A DNA stretch of 64,000 nt from Ascaphus truei (lineage: Eukaryota; Chordata; Amphibia; Anura; Ascaphidae), in the NCBI GenBank assembly GCA_036426205.1, contig CM071571.1, positions 111,122,559 to 111,186,558 on the forward strand. The letters run 5' to 3'. Position numbers and translations under genes: made by a program. Shown here piece by piece: positions 23,102 to 33,572 of this stretch; the stretch's first letter is position 1; every line of letters starts with the position of its first letter. The notes under the pieces were generated by a model. The model was not told the DNA's origin and ran no database searches. It saw only the letters and a program-made list of their open reading frames with translations.

Positions 23102-23290
23102 CAGCTCAACCCCGTTATAGCGCAATCCGCTACAACGCGGATCACTTTTAACGCAGTCTGAGCGTGGCTCCCGATTTAAAAACATCTCCAATGTTTGTTT
23201 GTTTTTAGTGAAATGGCCACTGCACGAGGACTTACCCAGCACCTGCAGCTCTCTCCTCTCCCTGCTTCATCAGTGTTTGTGAAATTTTAA
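23102..23290. mobile_element. Left end of a Tc1/mariner-type element (truncated)
   Basis: Starts after TA with CAGCTCAACCCCGTTATAG, the terminal repeat shared by elements at 38675, 55029 and 63034. Internal text (GAGCGTGGCTCCC, AACATCTCC) matches the copy at 38675. No matching right end follows; the copy is truncated or interrupted. Confidence 0.65.
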
Positions 23291-23441
23291 ACATACTCCT
23301 TTATAATATAAATATACAAATCTATAGTAAGCACATCATATCTCTAATACAACACATAATATCTCTATATTTGCTACCAAGTATTCAATAAAGCTTCCCC
23401 TCTTTCTTAGTAAGAAAGTGCAACATGTGGACAAAAAAAAA

Positions 23442-23553
23442 GAATGGTGAAGAATATAGAGGGGAAAAGAAACAATATAGTGTAATATTATTTACTAATG
23501 AGATTCAATGTAGGAGCATGTAGTCACACTCACAATACAAATGTTAAAAAAAA
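23442..23553. repeat. Left arm of a 4.6-kb-spaced inverted repeat
   Basis: Inverse of 27990-28096; shared text includes TTTACTAATGAGATTCAATG. Probably one pseudo-LTR arm of a Penelope-like insertion now holding other repeats. Confidence 0.6.
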
Positions 23554-23619
23554 CAACAACAAAAAACAGAATATCACAGCACTTACTGCTTCTTCCCGTT
23601 TGTTAAGACACTCATAGTG

Positions 23620-24330
23620 TATGTACATCTTTATTTATATAGCGCCATTAATGTACATAGCGTTTCACAGTAGTATTACACGTAATGTCATATAAATAAC
23701 AAATAATACAAATAACAGAGCATGGGAATAAGTGCTTCAGACATAAAAGTAACATTTCGGAAGAGGAGTCCCTGCTCCGAAGAGCTTACAATCTAATTGG
23801 TAGGTAGGAAGAACGTACAGAGACAGTAGGAGGGCATTCTGATAAGTGCAGAATAGTGGAAACAGATGTTATCCAATAGCGCTTAAATCTAAATAGTGAT
23901 CCTATAAGTGAGGATACCTTAAATATTAATGTGAATACTGTGTAAAAAGTGAAAAAGTAGAGTGATTCTGGCAGCAGTGTTTAGGATAGATTGTAGGAGA
24001 GGCAGGAAGGCCAGACAGCAGCAGATTACAGTAATTGAGACAGGAGAAAATGAGGGCCTGAGTCAGAGTTTTAGCAGTCGAGCAACAGAGGAAAGGGCGT
24101 ATCTTTGTAATATTGCGGAGGAAAAAGCAACAGTTTTTTGCTACCTTTTGAATGTGAAAGAGGAGTCGAGTGTGACCCTTAGGCAGCGTGCTTGGGCTAC
24201 TGGGTGAATGATAGTACTTCCAACAGTAATGTGGAAGCAGGTAGTAGGGCCAGGTTTGGGAGGAAGTATGAGGAGCTCTGTTTTTGCCATGTTACGTATA
24301 AGTCTGCGGAGGGCCATCCAGGATGATAGT
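23620..24330 (+). mobile_element. Old LINE 3'-region fragment (CR1/L2/L3-like)
   Basis: Contains text typical of vertebrate CR1/L2-type LINE tails: TTTATATAGCGCCA, GAGTCCCTGCTCCGAAGAGCTTACAATCTAATTGG, then ATTACAGTAATTGAGACAGG…GATGAGGGCCTGA-like sequence and CAGGTTTGGGAGGAAGTATGAG. Orientation and exact family are uncertain. No intact ORF; the 81-codon ORF at 23962 is fortuitous. Confidence 0.5.
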
Positions 24331-25717
24331 ACTCCTGATGATGGACGCCGAACTTCTGGTTTTGCCGCGTGACTTCTGTGTCAGTGCAAATCCAAAGCGT
24401 TTAGTGGCTAGAGTTCCACTTCATTGGGGATAATGTCTCCCGGTCACTGGATGCTCTATTTATTACCCTATTGCAATATTAACCCCTGCCTGATCAGGAT
24501 TTATCTTTATTAACATGGTTTCCTCTTTTTTCTCCATAGAGCTTAAATGTACTAGTGTTGGATTTACCAAGATTTAAGAATGCATTTTACATATAGTTTC
24601 CCCATTATATAATTTAATTATATATCCAATATAGCAAAATAGCACATCCAATATACAGTACAGTATGGTCTCTTAATGACTGTCCAATATGTTTTTATAT
24701 TTCGTCTTAAAATGTTTTACTGACAATCAATTAAGTATAAGATATATTTTATTTAATATATGGTCTCCCAATTACGACAGTCCATTAATAACCTATCAAT
24801 TATAAAGTCTATTTTAAATATGAAAGGTTTAATTGTTCTATTTGTCTTTTACTTTATGATTTTTCATCATTGTTTTCATATTTTAATTCTCTAACTTCGC
24901 TTTTCTCTTTACAGTACTATTACATAGTTACATAGTTACATAGTTACATAGTAGATGAGGTTGAAAAAAGACTTCCGTCCATCAAGTTCAACCTATGCTA
25001 AATTTAGACAACAGATACTTTATCCTATATCTATACTTATTGATCCAGAGGAAGGCAAACAAAAAACCCCATTAAGGGGAAAAATTAATTCCTTCCTGAC
25101 TCCAAGAATTGGCAATCGGATTAATCCCTGGATCAACATCCTTCCCATGTATACTTATTTGGTATATCCCTGTATACCTTTCCCATCTAAAAATATGTCC
25201 AACCTTTTTTTGAACAAATCTATTGTATCTGCCATCACAGTCTCCATGGGTAATGAATTCCACATTTTAACTGCCCTTACTGTAAAGAACCCTTTCCTTT
25301 GTTGCTGGTGAAATTTCCTTTCCTCCAACCTTAAGGGATGGCCCGAGTCCTTTGTACTGCCCGTGGGATGAATAGTTCTTTTGAAAGCTCCTTGTATTGT
25401 CCCTGAATATATTTGTATATAGTCATCATATCCCCTCTTAGACGCCTCTTTTCTAATGTAAATAAATCTAATTTAGCTAGCCTCTCCTCATAAGTTAGCT
25501 TGTCCATCCCCTATATTAATTTGGTGGCTCTTCTCTGTACTCTCTCTAGTTCCATAATGTATTTTCTTAGGATTGGTGCCCAAAATTGTACTCCATATTC
25601 AAGGTGTGGTCTTACTAATGCTTTGCAAAGGGGCATAATTATGTTTACTTCCCTTCCATCCATTGCCCGTTTGATGCATGATAATATCTTGTTTGCCTTT
25701 GCAGCTACTGCATGAGT

Positions 25718-26071
25718 TTAGGCACTATTGCTAAGCCTGCTATCTACAAGCACTTCCATATCCTTCTCCATCAAGGATTCCCCCATTTTATCCCCATTTA
25801 ATTTGTAATTCGCCTTTTTATTCTTGCATCCCAAATGCATAACCTTACATTTATCTGTATTAAACCTCATCTGCCATTTACCTGCCCACGTTTTCAGTCT
25901 CTCCAAGTCCTTCTGAAGAGAAATTACATCCTGCTCTGATTCTATTACCTTACACAATTTAGTATCATCAGCAAAGATGGAGACTTTGCTCTCGATGCCA
26001 ACCTCAAGGTCATTAATAAACAAGTTAAAAAGCAGGGGTCCCAGTACTGATCCCTGAGGTACTCCACTCAC
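25718..26071 (-). pseudogene. CR1 reverse transcriptase, catalytic and thumb part
   Basis: Begins at SGVPQGSVLGPLLFNLFINDL and includes the active-site block FADDTKL (about residues 34-40). Continues with the KWQMRFNTDKCKVMHLG thumb motif, then ends prematurely. In CR1 elements this follows the preceding fragment in one ORF. Confidence 0.9.
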
Positions 26072-26167
26072 GACTTTAGCCCAACCTGAAAAAGTTCCAT
26101 TTATGACACCCCTCTGTTGTCTGTCCTTTAACCAGTATTCAATCCAGGTGCATATATTGTTACTGAG

Positions 26168-26929
26168 TCAAACTTTCTTTATTTTGTACACCAACCTCTT
26201 GTGTGAAACCGTATCAAAAGCCTTTGCAAAATCTAAGTAGACCACATCAACTGCATTACTCTGGTCTAAATTCCTACTTGCCTCCTCAAAGAAACAAATA
26301 AGTTTAGTTTGGCAAGATCTATCCTTCATAAATCCATGCTGACTATTACTAATAATTTTGTTTTCCATTAGGTATTCCTGAATATTATCCCGTATTAAAC
26401 CTTCAAGTAGTTTCCCTAATATTGAAGTCAGGCTTACAGGTCTGTAATTTCCCGGTTGTGATCTAGCTCCCGTTTTAAATATAGGCACCACATCTGCTTT
26501 GCGCCAATCTTGTGGTACTGAGCCTGTGGAAATGGAGTCCTTGAATATTAAATATAATGGTTTTGATATTACTGAGCTTAACTCCTTGAGAACTCTTGGA
26601 TGTATGCCATCGGGGCCAGGTGCCTTATTAACTTTAATTTTTTCAAGTCGCTTATGAACTTCTTCCTCAGTTAACCAATTGTTCATTAATATGGAGGTTG
26701 TAGCTTCCTCCTGCGGCACTACTATTGAACTTGATTCTTCCCTGGTAAACACAGAGGCAAAGAATTTATTTAATACCTCAGCTTTTTCCTTATCTCCAAT
26801 AATCTGCCTACCCATCTCACACTGAAAGGGTCCTATATTTTCTTTTCTCATTTTTTTGTTATTAAGGTACTTATAGAATTTTTTAGGGTTGACCTTACTT
26901 TCTATTGCAATCCTTTTTTCATTATCCAT
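26168..26929 (-). pseudogene. CR1 reverse transcriptase, N-terminal and palm half
   Basis: Open for 253 codons. Visible reverse transcriptase blocks, in order: NKAPGPDGIHPRVL (about residues 100-113), YRPVSLTSILGKLLE (about 160-174), QHGFMKDRSC (about 197-206) and VYLDFAKAFDTVSH (about 228-241), the last containing the first catalytic Asp. It stops just after and continues in the next ORF, so one or more disabling mutations lie between 26168 and 26071. Confidence 0.9.
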
Positions 26930-27065
26930 TTTTGCTAATTTGATTGCCCATTTGCAATTTTTGTTACATTCCTTATAATTCTGATATACGATGTCTTTGT
27001 CCCTTCTGACTTAAAGAATCTAAACGCCTTCCTCTTCTTGTCCCTTTCCTCCCCTACCTGTTTAT

Positions 27066-27575
27066 TTAGTCACATTGGTTTTGACTTATTTCTTTTATAC
27101 TTATTACCCAAGGGTATACACTGATAAGTGTGCTTTCTAACAATGTTTTAAAAACTGCCCATTTGTCTACTACATTTTCCCCTGCATAAACATCATCCCA
27201 TTGTATTACTACTAGATTAGAACTCAGTTTATTAAAATCTGCCTTTCCAAAGTTGAAGGTCTTTGTTGAACCCAAGTAATCTGTTGTTTGATAATTTATT
27301 TCAAATGAGATCATGTTATGATCACTGTTACCCAAATGTTCCAGGACTTGAATATTTGTTATTACTTCTACATTGTTTGATATGACCAAATCCAGAACTG
27401 CCCCTCTCCTGGTTGGTTCCTCAATAATTTGGGTCATATAATTGTCTTTAAGCACCCCCAAAAACCTGTTCCCTTTTGTTGTAACGCCAATCTCATTGCC
27501 CCAGTTTATGTCTGGATAATTAAAATCCCCCATTATGCAAACAAGGCCCAGTTTTGATGCCTTCTCCATTTGCAA
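27066..27575 (-). pseudogene. CR1 endonuclease domain (truncated)
   Basis: Encodes an apurinic-type endonuclease of the LINE kind. The core GDFNYPDINW (about residues 16-25), the segment RRGAVLDLVISNN (about residues 57-69) and the catalytic SDHNMISFE (about residues 84-92) are all present. The N-terminal part is missing because the element is 5'-truncated here. It would nick target DNA to start reverse transcription. The frame ends in a stop before the reverse transcriptase. Confidence 0.85.
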
Positions 27576-27838
27576 AAGTACTATTGAATATTAGTGTTTT
27601 AATGTTTAAATATGTAAAAAAAAAAAAAAGTATTAACATGTTCATATGTTATATATAAGCGTGTGTAGATTTATATTCTAAAATGATGCATTAGTTATAC
27701 TTTATTTTATGATGTATAATAAAAATAGGACTATTAGAGTAATATAATACCATGTTAATAAAGACCAGTCATGTTTAGACAAGGCTACTGGAGCACTTAG
27801 GACCATAAATAGATTAGCCGGATACCAGGAGGTACTCC

Positions 27839-27872
27839 CTGATGAAGTGGGAGTTTACCTACTAAACGTTTT
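27839..27872 (+). ncRNA. Degraded hammerhead-like core
   Basis: CTGATGA at 27839-27845, A, then GTGGGAG-TTT-ACCTACT and AAACGTTTTGG. The GAAA strand has become UAAA, so the core is not intact. Confidence 0.35.
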
Positions 27873-27989
27873 GGATTTGTACTGACACGGACGAACCCGG
27901 AAGTTACGCAGAAAATTCGGCAGTTCGGGTCCCACGGAGGGAGATGCTGTGAGAGAGTATCTAAACAAAAGGGGGGAAACTGTTACGTG

Positions 27990-28096
27990 CTTGTTTTTTT
28001 TAACATTTGTATAGTGTGTCACTATTTACTCCTACATTGAATCTCATTAGTAAACACGATATTGCTTCTTTTTTCCCCTCTATGTTCTTCACCCAT
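27990..28096. repeat. Right arm of a 4.6-kb-spaced inverted repeat
   Basis: Inverse partner of 23442-23553 (CATTGAATCTCATTAGTAAA). A degraded hammerhead-like motif lies about 120 bp inside it, at 27839. Confidence 0.6.
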
Positions 28097-28489
28097 CCAT
28101 ACCCTTTTTAATATAGTATACAGTTCTAGTAGCTGTTCTGGACCTAAAGAAACCTGGATTCTGGTTGCCTTATTGGTTTAACAAAAATGATGTGTACTGT
28201 ATGAGCTTTCCACATCACGAGTTTCTGACTGGAGAAACCAGTACCTACAGTATGTGGTCTTTGTAACAGAGCAGTAGCATTGATTTAGATTTTTATTTTT
28301 TTTAAACATGGTTCTGTTAAAGATAGTATATCCAAAATATCGATCTCTGTTAATGTCAAATCTTCCTAGTCATTTCTTAACTATTTTAATAATATGTGGG
28401 AATAAATCCGTTATTTGAATTAATTGATGTCTCTGGTTACTGTAGTTTAAATGTTTTAGTTCGTTAGTATGGATTGTCCTTTGTTTTTA

Positions 28490-28509
28490 TTATTTCTTCT
28501 TTCTTCTAG
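28490..28509 (+). promoter_or_regulatory. Splice acceptor of the METTL25 exon
   Basis: Long T/C run ending in TCTTCTAG directly before the first conserved METTL25 codon. Confidence 0.85.
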
Positions 28510-29037
28510 GTGATAGACTTGGGTGCTGGAAAAGGCTATCTAAGCTCATATTTATCCGTGAGATATGACCTTAAGGTTTATGGGATTGACTCTTCCCATA
28601 CCAATACAAATGGAGCCAACAAGAGAAACCGGAAATTGAAAAAGTATTGCAAAGCCTATAAAACCGATGCCAGAACAATTACAACCACACCAGACTCTGA
28701 CCAAAAAAAAGATAGTTTATTGCCAAAATATACAAATCAGGAAACAGAGAAATTGTCAATTTCAGATGCATCTGCTGCAGACAAAACAATACAAGATCCA
28801 GATACAGATGGGCATTCTGAAAATACTTTTTCCTTTTTGGATATCCTTCCCACTGATGCTGTTGAAGTCCCTTTAGTGTCAGAAAGTGTTTGCAAAGATC
28901 TCAGTGAACAAGAAAAAGAACAAAGGAAAATGGAGAACATCAAGGCCAGAAAGCTGAGTGACTCACATATATACTCGCCTCTCACTTCCTATGTTACCGC
29001 AGAAACAGATCTGCATGACATCATTACGGATTTAGAG
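28510..29037 (+). CDS. METTL25: METTL25 internal exon with SAM-binding motif I
   Basis: A 528-bp exon (176 codons, phase 0) begins V-I-DLGAGKGYLSS. This is the Asp-x-Gly-x-Gly SAM-binding loop of methyltransferases and matches vertebrate METTL25. The next text (YGIDSSHTNTNGA…RNRKLKK) also fits METTL25. The middle (about residues 45-140) is rich in S, T, D and K and is poorly conserved in the family. The end (SPLTSYVT…LHDIITDLE) matches again. The acceptor is a pyrimidine tract ending TCTTCTAG (28502-28509); the donor is GAG|GTCAGC (29038). The frame stays open past the donor only to 29052. Its substrate is not established; the family is predicted to be a SAM-dependent methyltransferase. Confidence 0.93.
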
Positions 29038-29043
29038 GTCAGC
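29038..29043 (+). promoter_or_regulatory. Splice donor after the METTL25 exon
   Basis: GAG|GTCAGC. It is weaker than the GTRAGT consensus, but it is the only position giving the conserved protein junction. Confidence 0.75.
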
Positions 29044-29358
29044 TGTCTTTGATTTTTAGAAATATGTGTATACAACTGCCATTTGTCGATTGCATGCAGA
29101 TATTTCATTATTTAGAAGGGAAAAAAAAATAATAAGTTTATATCATTCTGTGGATAGTGATGTGCAAAATTGTCCTAACTAAACTTAGAAAATTAATTGC
29201 AAGATAGTTTAAATTGTGCAGGGTTTTGTTTTACATTTTTGCAGAGCTTTAAAAGGTTAAACTTCAAATTTCCCAAGACTGAGTAAGTCCAGACCCTGAT
29301 AGTCCTATGACCAGTATCTCAGGTGTGTCCACATGTATCTTTCCATGTGTTGTATAGA

Positions 29359-29365
<7 letters not shown>

Positions 29366-29408
<43 letters not shown>

Positions 29409-29470
29409 CCCTCTCCCTCTCCCTCTCCCTCTCCCTCTCCCTCTCCCTCTCTCTCTCCCTCTCTCCCCCT
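29366..29470. repeat. TC/CCCTCT microsatellite
   Basis: A (TC)n run followed by (CCCTCT)n in the METTL25 intron. It gives false long ORFs in several frames. Confidence 0.95.
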
Positions 29471-29648
29471 CTCCACCATATATTTTTAGGGTCTGTCTTG
29501 CAACAGTTTTGGTGTTTCCCAATGTGCTGCAAAAATTTGAACATCTCCAAGTCAAAGGCAACTATTTTTATAAAACCGTAGGAAAAACAAATCTTTTAAA
29601 ATCAGATTGAAGAGCAGAAACTGTAAAGCGTGTTTTTTAATCATCATA

Positions 29649-29829
29649 TCGTCGTTGTAGAGGTAAAAACTTCTGTATTTAAAAAAAAAATGAAGGTATT
29701 TTGATAAGAAAAGTTCTGAGGATTGTGTGTCTTTATTGAGTTTTTCAAAAGAAATATAAAGAAGTTCCAAGTCAGGAAGAGCATTTAGTGAGTTTTTGCC
29801 AAAAATGCTTTTTACCTCTACAATGACGA
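29649..29829. mobile_element. MITE of 181 bp with TA flanks
   Basis: Ends TCGTCGTTGTAGAGGTAAAAA and inverse TTTTTACCTCTACAATGACGA, flanked by TA on both sides (29647-29648, 29830-29831). No ORF; the 108-codon minus-strand frame across it is fortuitous. Confidence 0.65.
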
Positions 29830-30282
29830 TATTTTCGTGTTTCACTATCAAAAAAGGAAGGCCATGCAGGGATTTCAATTAATAATATTTTGCTGCACTG
29901 CTGCAACACGCATGACTTTATAGAAGCTAAAGCAATTTAGTCATATTTAGACTGGTCAAACTAATAAAACATGCTTTGCAGTTCAGCACCTGATCGCATA
30001 TTGTTTATATAGTTTCTTTGATTACTCTTTTAATTATGAAATATTACTTAGAATAAATCCTGTGAATGTTTTTCAAAATTGATCCTCAAATGAATAACTG
30101 AATGAAAGTAGGTTGTATACAATGTTTAATATGTATGTCATATAGTTAGCGTTTTTAGAATGTAAAAGTCCTTGTGTTTGCGTATAGTTCACTGGTTAAT
30201 TTACGATGGAAATGATAGATGTGTGTTTTGGGAGGTATGTCAGTCAGTTAATATCAGATAAAAGTAACAATTATGTTGCTTA

Positions 30283-31129
30283 TGTAACGGCTGGACCCCC
30301 CTTGTCTGACCCACCCAATCTCACATTGGCCTGTGTGGTCTAACCGGTCCCCATTACAAGGTCGTGTGTGGTGGTGCACCTGCAAGTAACAGGACTCCTG
30401 AGTCTCCCGCTTGGTGTTATAGAGGATGGCAGCAGGACAGGTAGCTGAGGTAGTGGTTACGAGTCCAACTTACTTTATGTGCAGCGCCTCCACCTCATCA
30501 GGATCTATGCTTCCGCAGGGAGATGGTCCTGGTGAGGAACTCCTTCTCGGTGGTGACTGCCACTGCAGAGTAATCTCACACTCACACAGCGGGGGTATCT
30601 TTGAACACGGCATCTTTATTGTAGATTGGGATGTAGCAGACTGCCCCATGCAGCTGCCGGCTCTAGCCGCACATCTCGTCGTGCTGTCTCTTTGCCAGGT
30701 ACGCCCTCCCGTATTGAAGTGGGATTCCCTTTCTCCTAGGGAGATCACCACTGCGCCAGGTCCCTGGACACAGTGTGGCTTAGACAGACTTGATTGGTCA
30801 CTCTGCTACCGCTAGTTACTGCACTAGGGTCACAAAAGTATTCCTCCAATCCCTTATGCCGTAGCATACATTTTACCAGCTGCTTCACACAACTGCTGGC
30901 TAACAACAACACTAACTGACAGTGTTGTGCCCTTTATACCTCAGGGGGCTGGCGCATCTCTGATGTCACTATCCAGGGACTCAGAGCATACAGCCACTCC
31001 CTTCCTTACACAGGGCACCACACCAGGGTGTGAGGGAAAACCTCCATAACTACTGTTGGCAGGCCTGTACTTACCAGGGCTTACTGCCAACAGGGAAGAT
31101 GTACGCAGTCATTATTATGCATGGCTACA
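30283..31129 (+). mobile_element. Solo LTR in METTL25 intron
   Basis: An 847-bp segment starting TGTAACGGCTGG and ending GCATGGCTACA, flanked by CTTA on both sides (30279-30282, 31130-31133). The TG…CA ends with a 4-bp duplication and no internal region indicate a solo LTR left by recombination. The 129-codon frame inside has no family signature. Orientation is assumed from the TGTAAC end shared with elements A and B. Confidence 0.7.
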
Positions 31130-31261
31130 CTTATAATCATTGTACATTATTTCAGCAAAAACTCGGGTGCTCATTTTAATTTTCATACCCTTTTTAATGC
31201 ATGGTTTTAGAGAAGAACTTCTTATTTCTTGTTTTCTGATGAGTGTCTTCTGTTTCCACAG

Positions 31262-31406
31262 GAATCCATTATGGTGGGGCTGCATACATGTGGAGACCTT
31301 GCTCCAAATACACTGCGGATTTTCACAGCCAAACCGGAGATAAAAGCAGTTTGCAGTGTTGGCTGCTGTTACCATCTTTTATCTGAAGAATTTGAGAGCC
31401 AAGAAG
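31262..31406 (+). CDS. METTL25: METTL25 next exon (HTCGDLAP and GCCYHLL motifs)
   Basis: A 145-bp exon. It encodes ESIMVGLHTCGDLAPNTLR and CSVGCCYHLLSEEFESQE, the most conserved blocks of METTL25 and its relatives. The acceptor is TGTTTCCACAG (ending 31261) and the donor GAAG|GTACAA (31407). Joining after …ITDLE of the previous exon gives the same residue spacing as other vertebrates. It ends in phase 1, so at least one further exon is required; none was found in the remaining 32 kb. Methyltransferase catalytic role is inferred from the family. Confidence 0.93.
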
Positions 31407-32236
31407 GTACAATTATTGTTATATTCTAGAAATGGCAAAATGAAGTACACTGTGGTTATTTAGGTCATGTTTACATGACCTGTTAATGTTTGAAAATCAG
31501 CAATGCTGCATTTATTTGACAGCACTGTGTATTGATGATCGTATTGGTCAGTGCAAAGATAAAGGATAGTATAACCCTACATATACACGCTTTTATAGTA
31601 CAAACGCAATCTTCATTGTTTTGCCCTGTGGATATTTCCCAGATACTGTATATAGTCCGCGTGTAGATAAAAATGTTTTAGTAATATAAAGGAATCTGTT
31701 CATGTTGAACAGAAATTATCATTTATCAGCTGTTTGTAAATTGTTGCATAAGAAGTAATATACCATTTAGAGAAATATTTAAATTTGAAATAATACTAAA
31801 ATGATTGAGATCTGTCTTGTATAATACCTTTTATAGAGGCTGGTGCAGAATTTAAAGACCAGGATGAAAACATTTAAATAATAACATACTGATTATGGTG
31901 TTAATTATTGCAGAAACTCAGAAATATTTAAACAATATTGGGTGCAACATATGCAGAGTACACGATCAGGTGACCAGTACTTAAATGCTTTTCATTATAC
32001 AGTATGCTGAGAACAATTGAGGAATCACTCTCCTTGTGACATTGTCTGGCCTAATTCATTCATTTTGATTGCACTCCAAATGCATTGACCAGAGAGTGAA
32101 TAAGAAGTTATAAGACTGCAGGCACTTTGGACTGAGAGCTTTCAAACAGTGTGGAATGAACAGTACTGCATTACGACTGCACATCTCAGTCACCCTCAAT
32201 CCCTTAGGGGAGACATCTGTGCCTTGCCTTTAATGT

Positions 32237-32282
32237 GTGTGTGTAAGTGTGTGTGTAAGTGTGTGTGTGTGTGTGTGTGTAT
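32237..32282. repeat. TG microsatellite
   Basis: (TG)n with TAAG interruptions. Confidence 0.9.
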
Positions 32283-32690
32283 GTAAGTTTTTACCACAAA
32301 AGTATGAGATCTGCTACTAATTGTGCTCTCTGCAAGTATTGATCAGTATTACAATGATTGGATAATTATAGTGGTTTGACTCTTTAAGAACATAATTCTG
32401 GAATGTGCTTTGCATTTCCCATCCTCCCTCCATGTAAATTTCATTCCATGTCTGTGTATTATGAATTTCATTTGTGATGAGTTGAGTTTATGTATTGAGA
32501 TATCTGTGGTTATTTATAGTCTTAATATTGAGTAACTAGAGAACAAAATAACCGGGCGCTACCTGTAGGGGTGGTAAGTATGGAATATGGGTATAATAGC
32601 AACCTTGGTGGTAGGCAAGGTATCCCTCTGCTTCTTTTCCTCCTGTGACTCAAAAGACCCCAACAATGGATCTACCCAGGATCCTTCAAC

Positions 32691-33522
32691 GTAAAGGAGA
32701 CAAGAAAAAAGGGATGGGGGAGCACTGGTGGAAGGATGGAATATAACCTGAAATAGGTGTACAATACTCTGAGGCAATGTGATGGGATTTATAGGTGTAA
32801 AATAATTTTTAACACTCACACGGCCTTGTGCAAATGCTGTCGCATCAAGGTATCTTTCTGACTTCTTTTTCTGTCTTCTAGATTCTTTCGCCGCTTTGCG
32901 TCTGCGTTCTTCTTCTCCTTCTTCTTTGGTGTGGTCTCACCCTCGGAATAAATACATAAATGTAGACAGAATATGTAAGCAATCTGTGATACTATCAGGA
33001 ATAAATATAGTTGGAATATAACACTCACACGGGCATGTGTGCGTGCGCTCTAAGAGATGGTATCTTGGTCTCTAGGGGGCAGTTCCGCTTCTTAATATTG
33101 AGTTAAAGATCTAAAATCAAAAGGCAATATCTCAGTGTCAGGTGAAGGCAAAATAAAGTATTACTACTCACACGGCCAAGTGTGAGTGCACACTTGGAAA
33201 AGGTATCTTTTGTTGCTCCTCCTGTAGTCCCCAGATGAGAAACGTCCACTGGTTCTGATGGTGATTTCTCACCCCCCCCCAATGGGTAAAAAAGGTTCTA
33301 AGCCCGAAAAGTCAAGGCCAAGGTCTTTATTCAAGTAAAAAATATAAGAAACAACAAAACACAGCTAACTCAACCAGTGAGTTACTCTGTGGAAGGGTAA
33401 AAAAGCCAGTCTTTGGGGAATATAATGCAGGACTCGTGGTACTGCAGCTGAACTCCCTCCGCGTCCGGATGTAGCGATGCACTTCCCGTGTCCCACTCCC
33501 GACGGTGGCTGGAAAGGGTCAA
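32691..33522. repeat. Left inverted arm of the Penelope-like element
   Basis: Inverse copy of 34905-35722 with few differences. It includes a run of E/K/R-encoding triplets (ACCAAAGAAGAAGGAGAAG in the inverse). Confidence 0.85.
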
Positions 33523-33548
33523 AGTTTCTGGGGGATTTTGAGCTACGT

Positions 33549-33572
33549 GTTTCGCCCTATGGGCTTCCTCAG
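33549..33572 (-). ncRNA. Hammerhead-like core in the Penelope-like element
   Basis: On the minus strand: CTGAGGA, A, GCCC-ATA-GGGC, GAAAC. Both invariant strands (CUGANGA and GAAA) are intact around a perfect 4-bp stem. Outer bases CTACG and CGTAG could pair to close the core. The site lies just inside the left arm of the endonuclease-bearing element. Hammerhead motifs are known from Penelope-like retroelements; activity here is untested. Confidence 0.55.

Larger units (their letters stand above)
24922..27576 (-). mobile_element. 5'-truncated CR1 LINE with 9-bp target duplication
   Basis: The minus strand encodes a CR1-type endonuclease followed by a reverse transcriptase and ends, at the left, in tandem CTATGTAA units typical of a LINE 3' microsatellite tail. 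AGTACTATT flanks both sides (24913-24921 and 27577-27585), a perfect target-site duplication. It is 5'-truncated within the endonuclease and interrupted by frameshifts, so it is not active, but the long open frames suggest moderate youth. Confidence 0.9.
29038..31261 (+). other. METTL25 intron between the two exons
   Basis: 2,224 bp bounded by GT…AG. It contains the TC microsatellite, a 181-bp MITE and the 847-bp solo LTR, so about half of the intron is repeats. Confidence 0.85.

Noticed and set aside
24335..24375. Another CTGATGA motif
   Set aside because: No hairpin or GAAA at the right distance; it lies in LINE-tail text.
9155..28000. Upstream METTL25 exons
   Set aside because: Looked for the conserved segment preceding the SAM-binding motif; nothing convincing, so it is probably further upstream.
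29323..29610. Long overlapping ORFs on both strands
   Set aside because: Produced by the TC/CCCTCT microsatellite, which is open in all frames.
30426..30815. 129-codon ORF in the METTL25 intron
   Set aside because: Lies within the solo LTR and overlaps an opposite-strand ORF; no signature.
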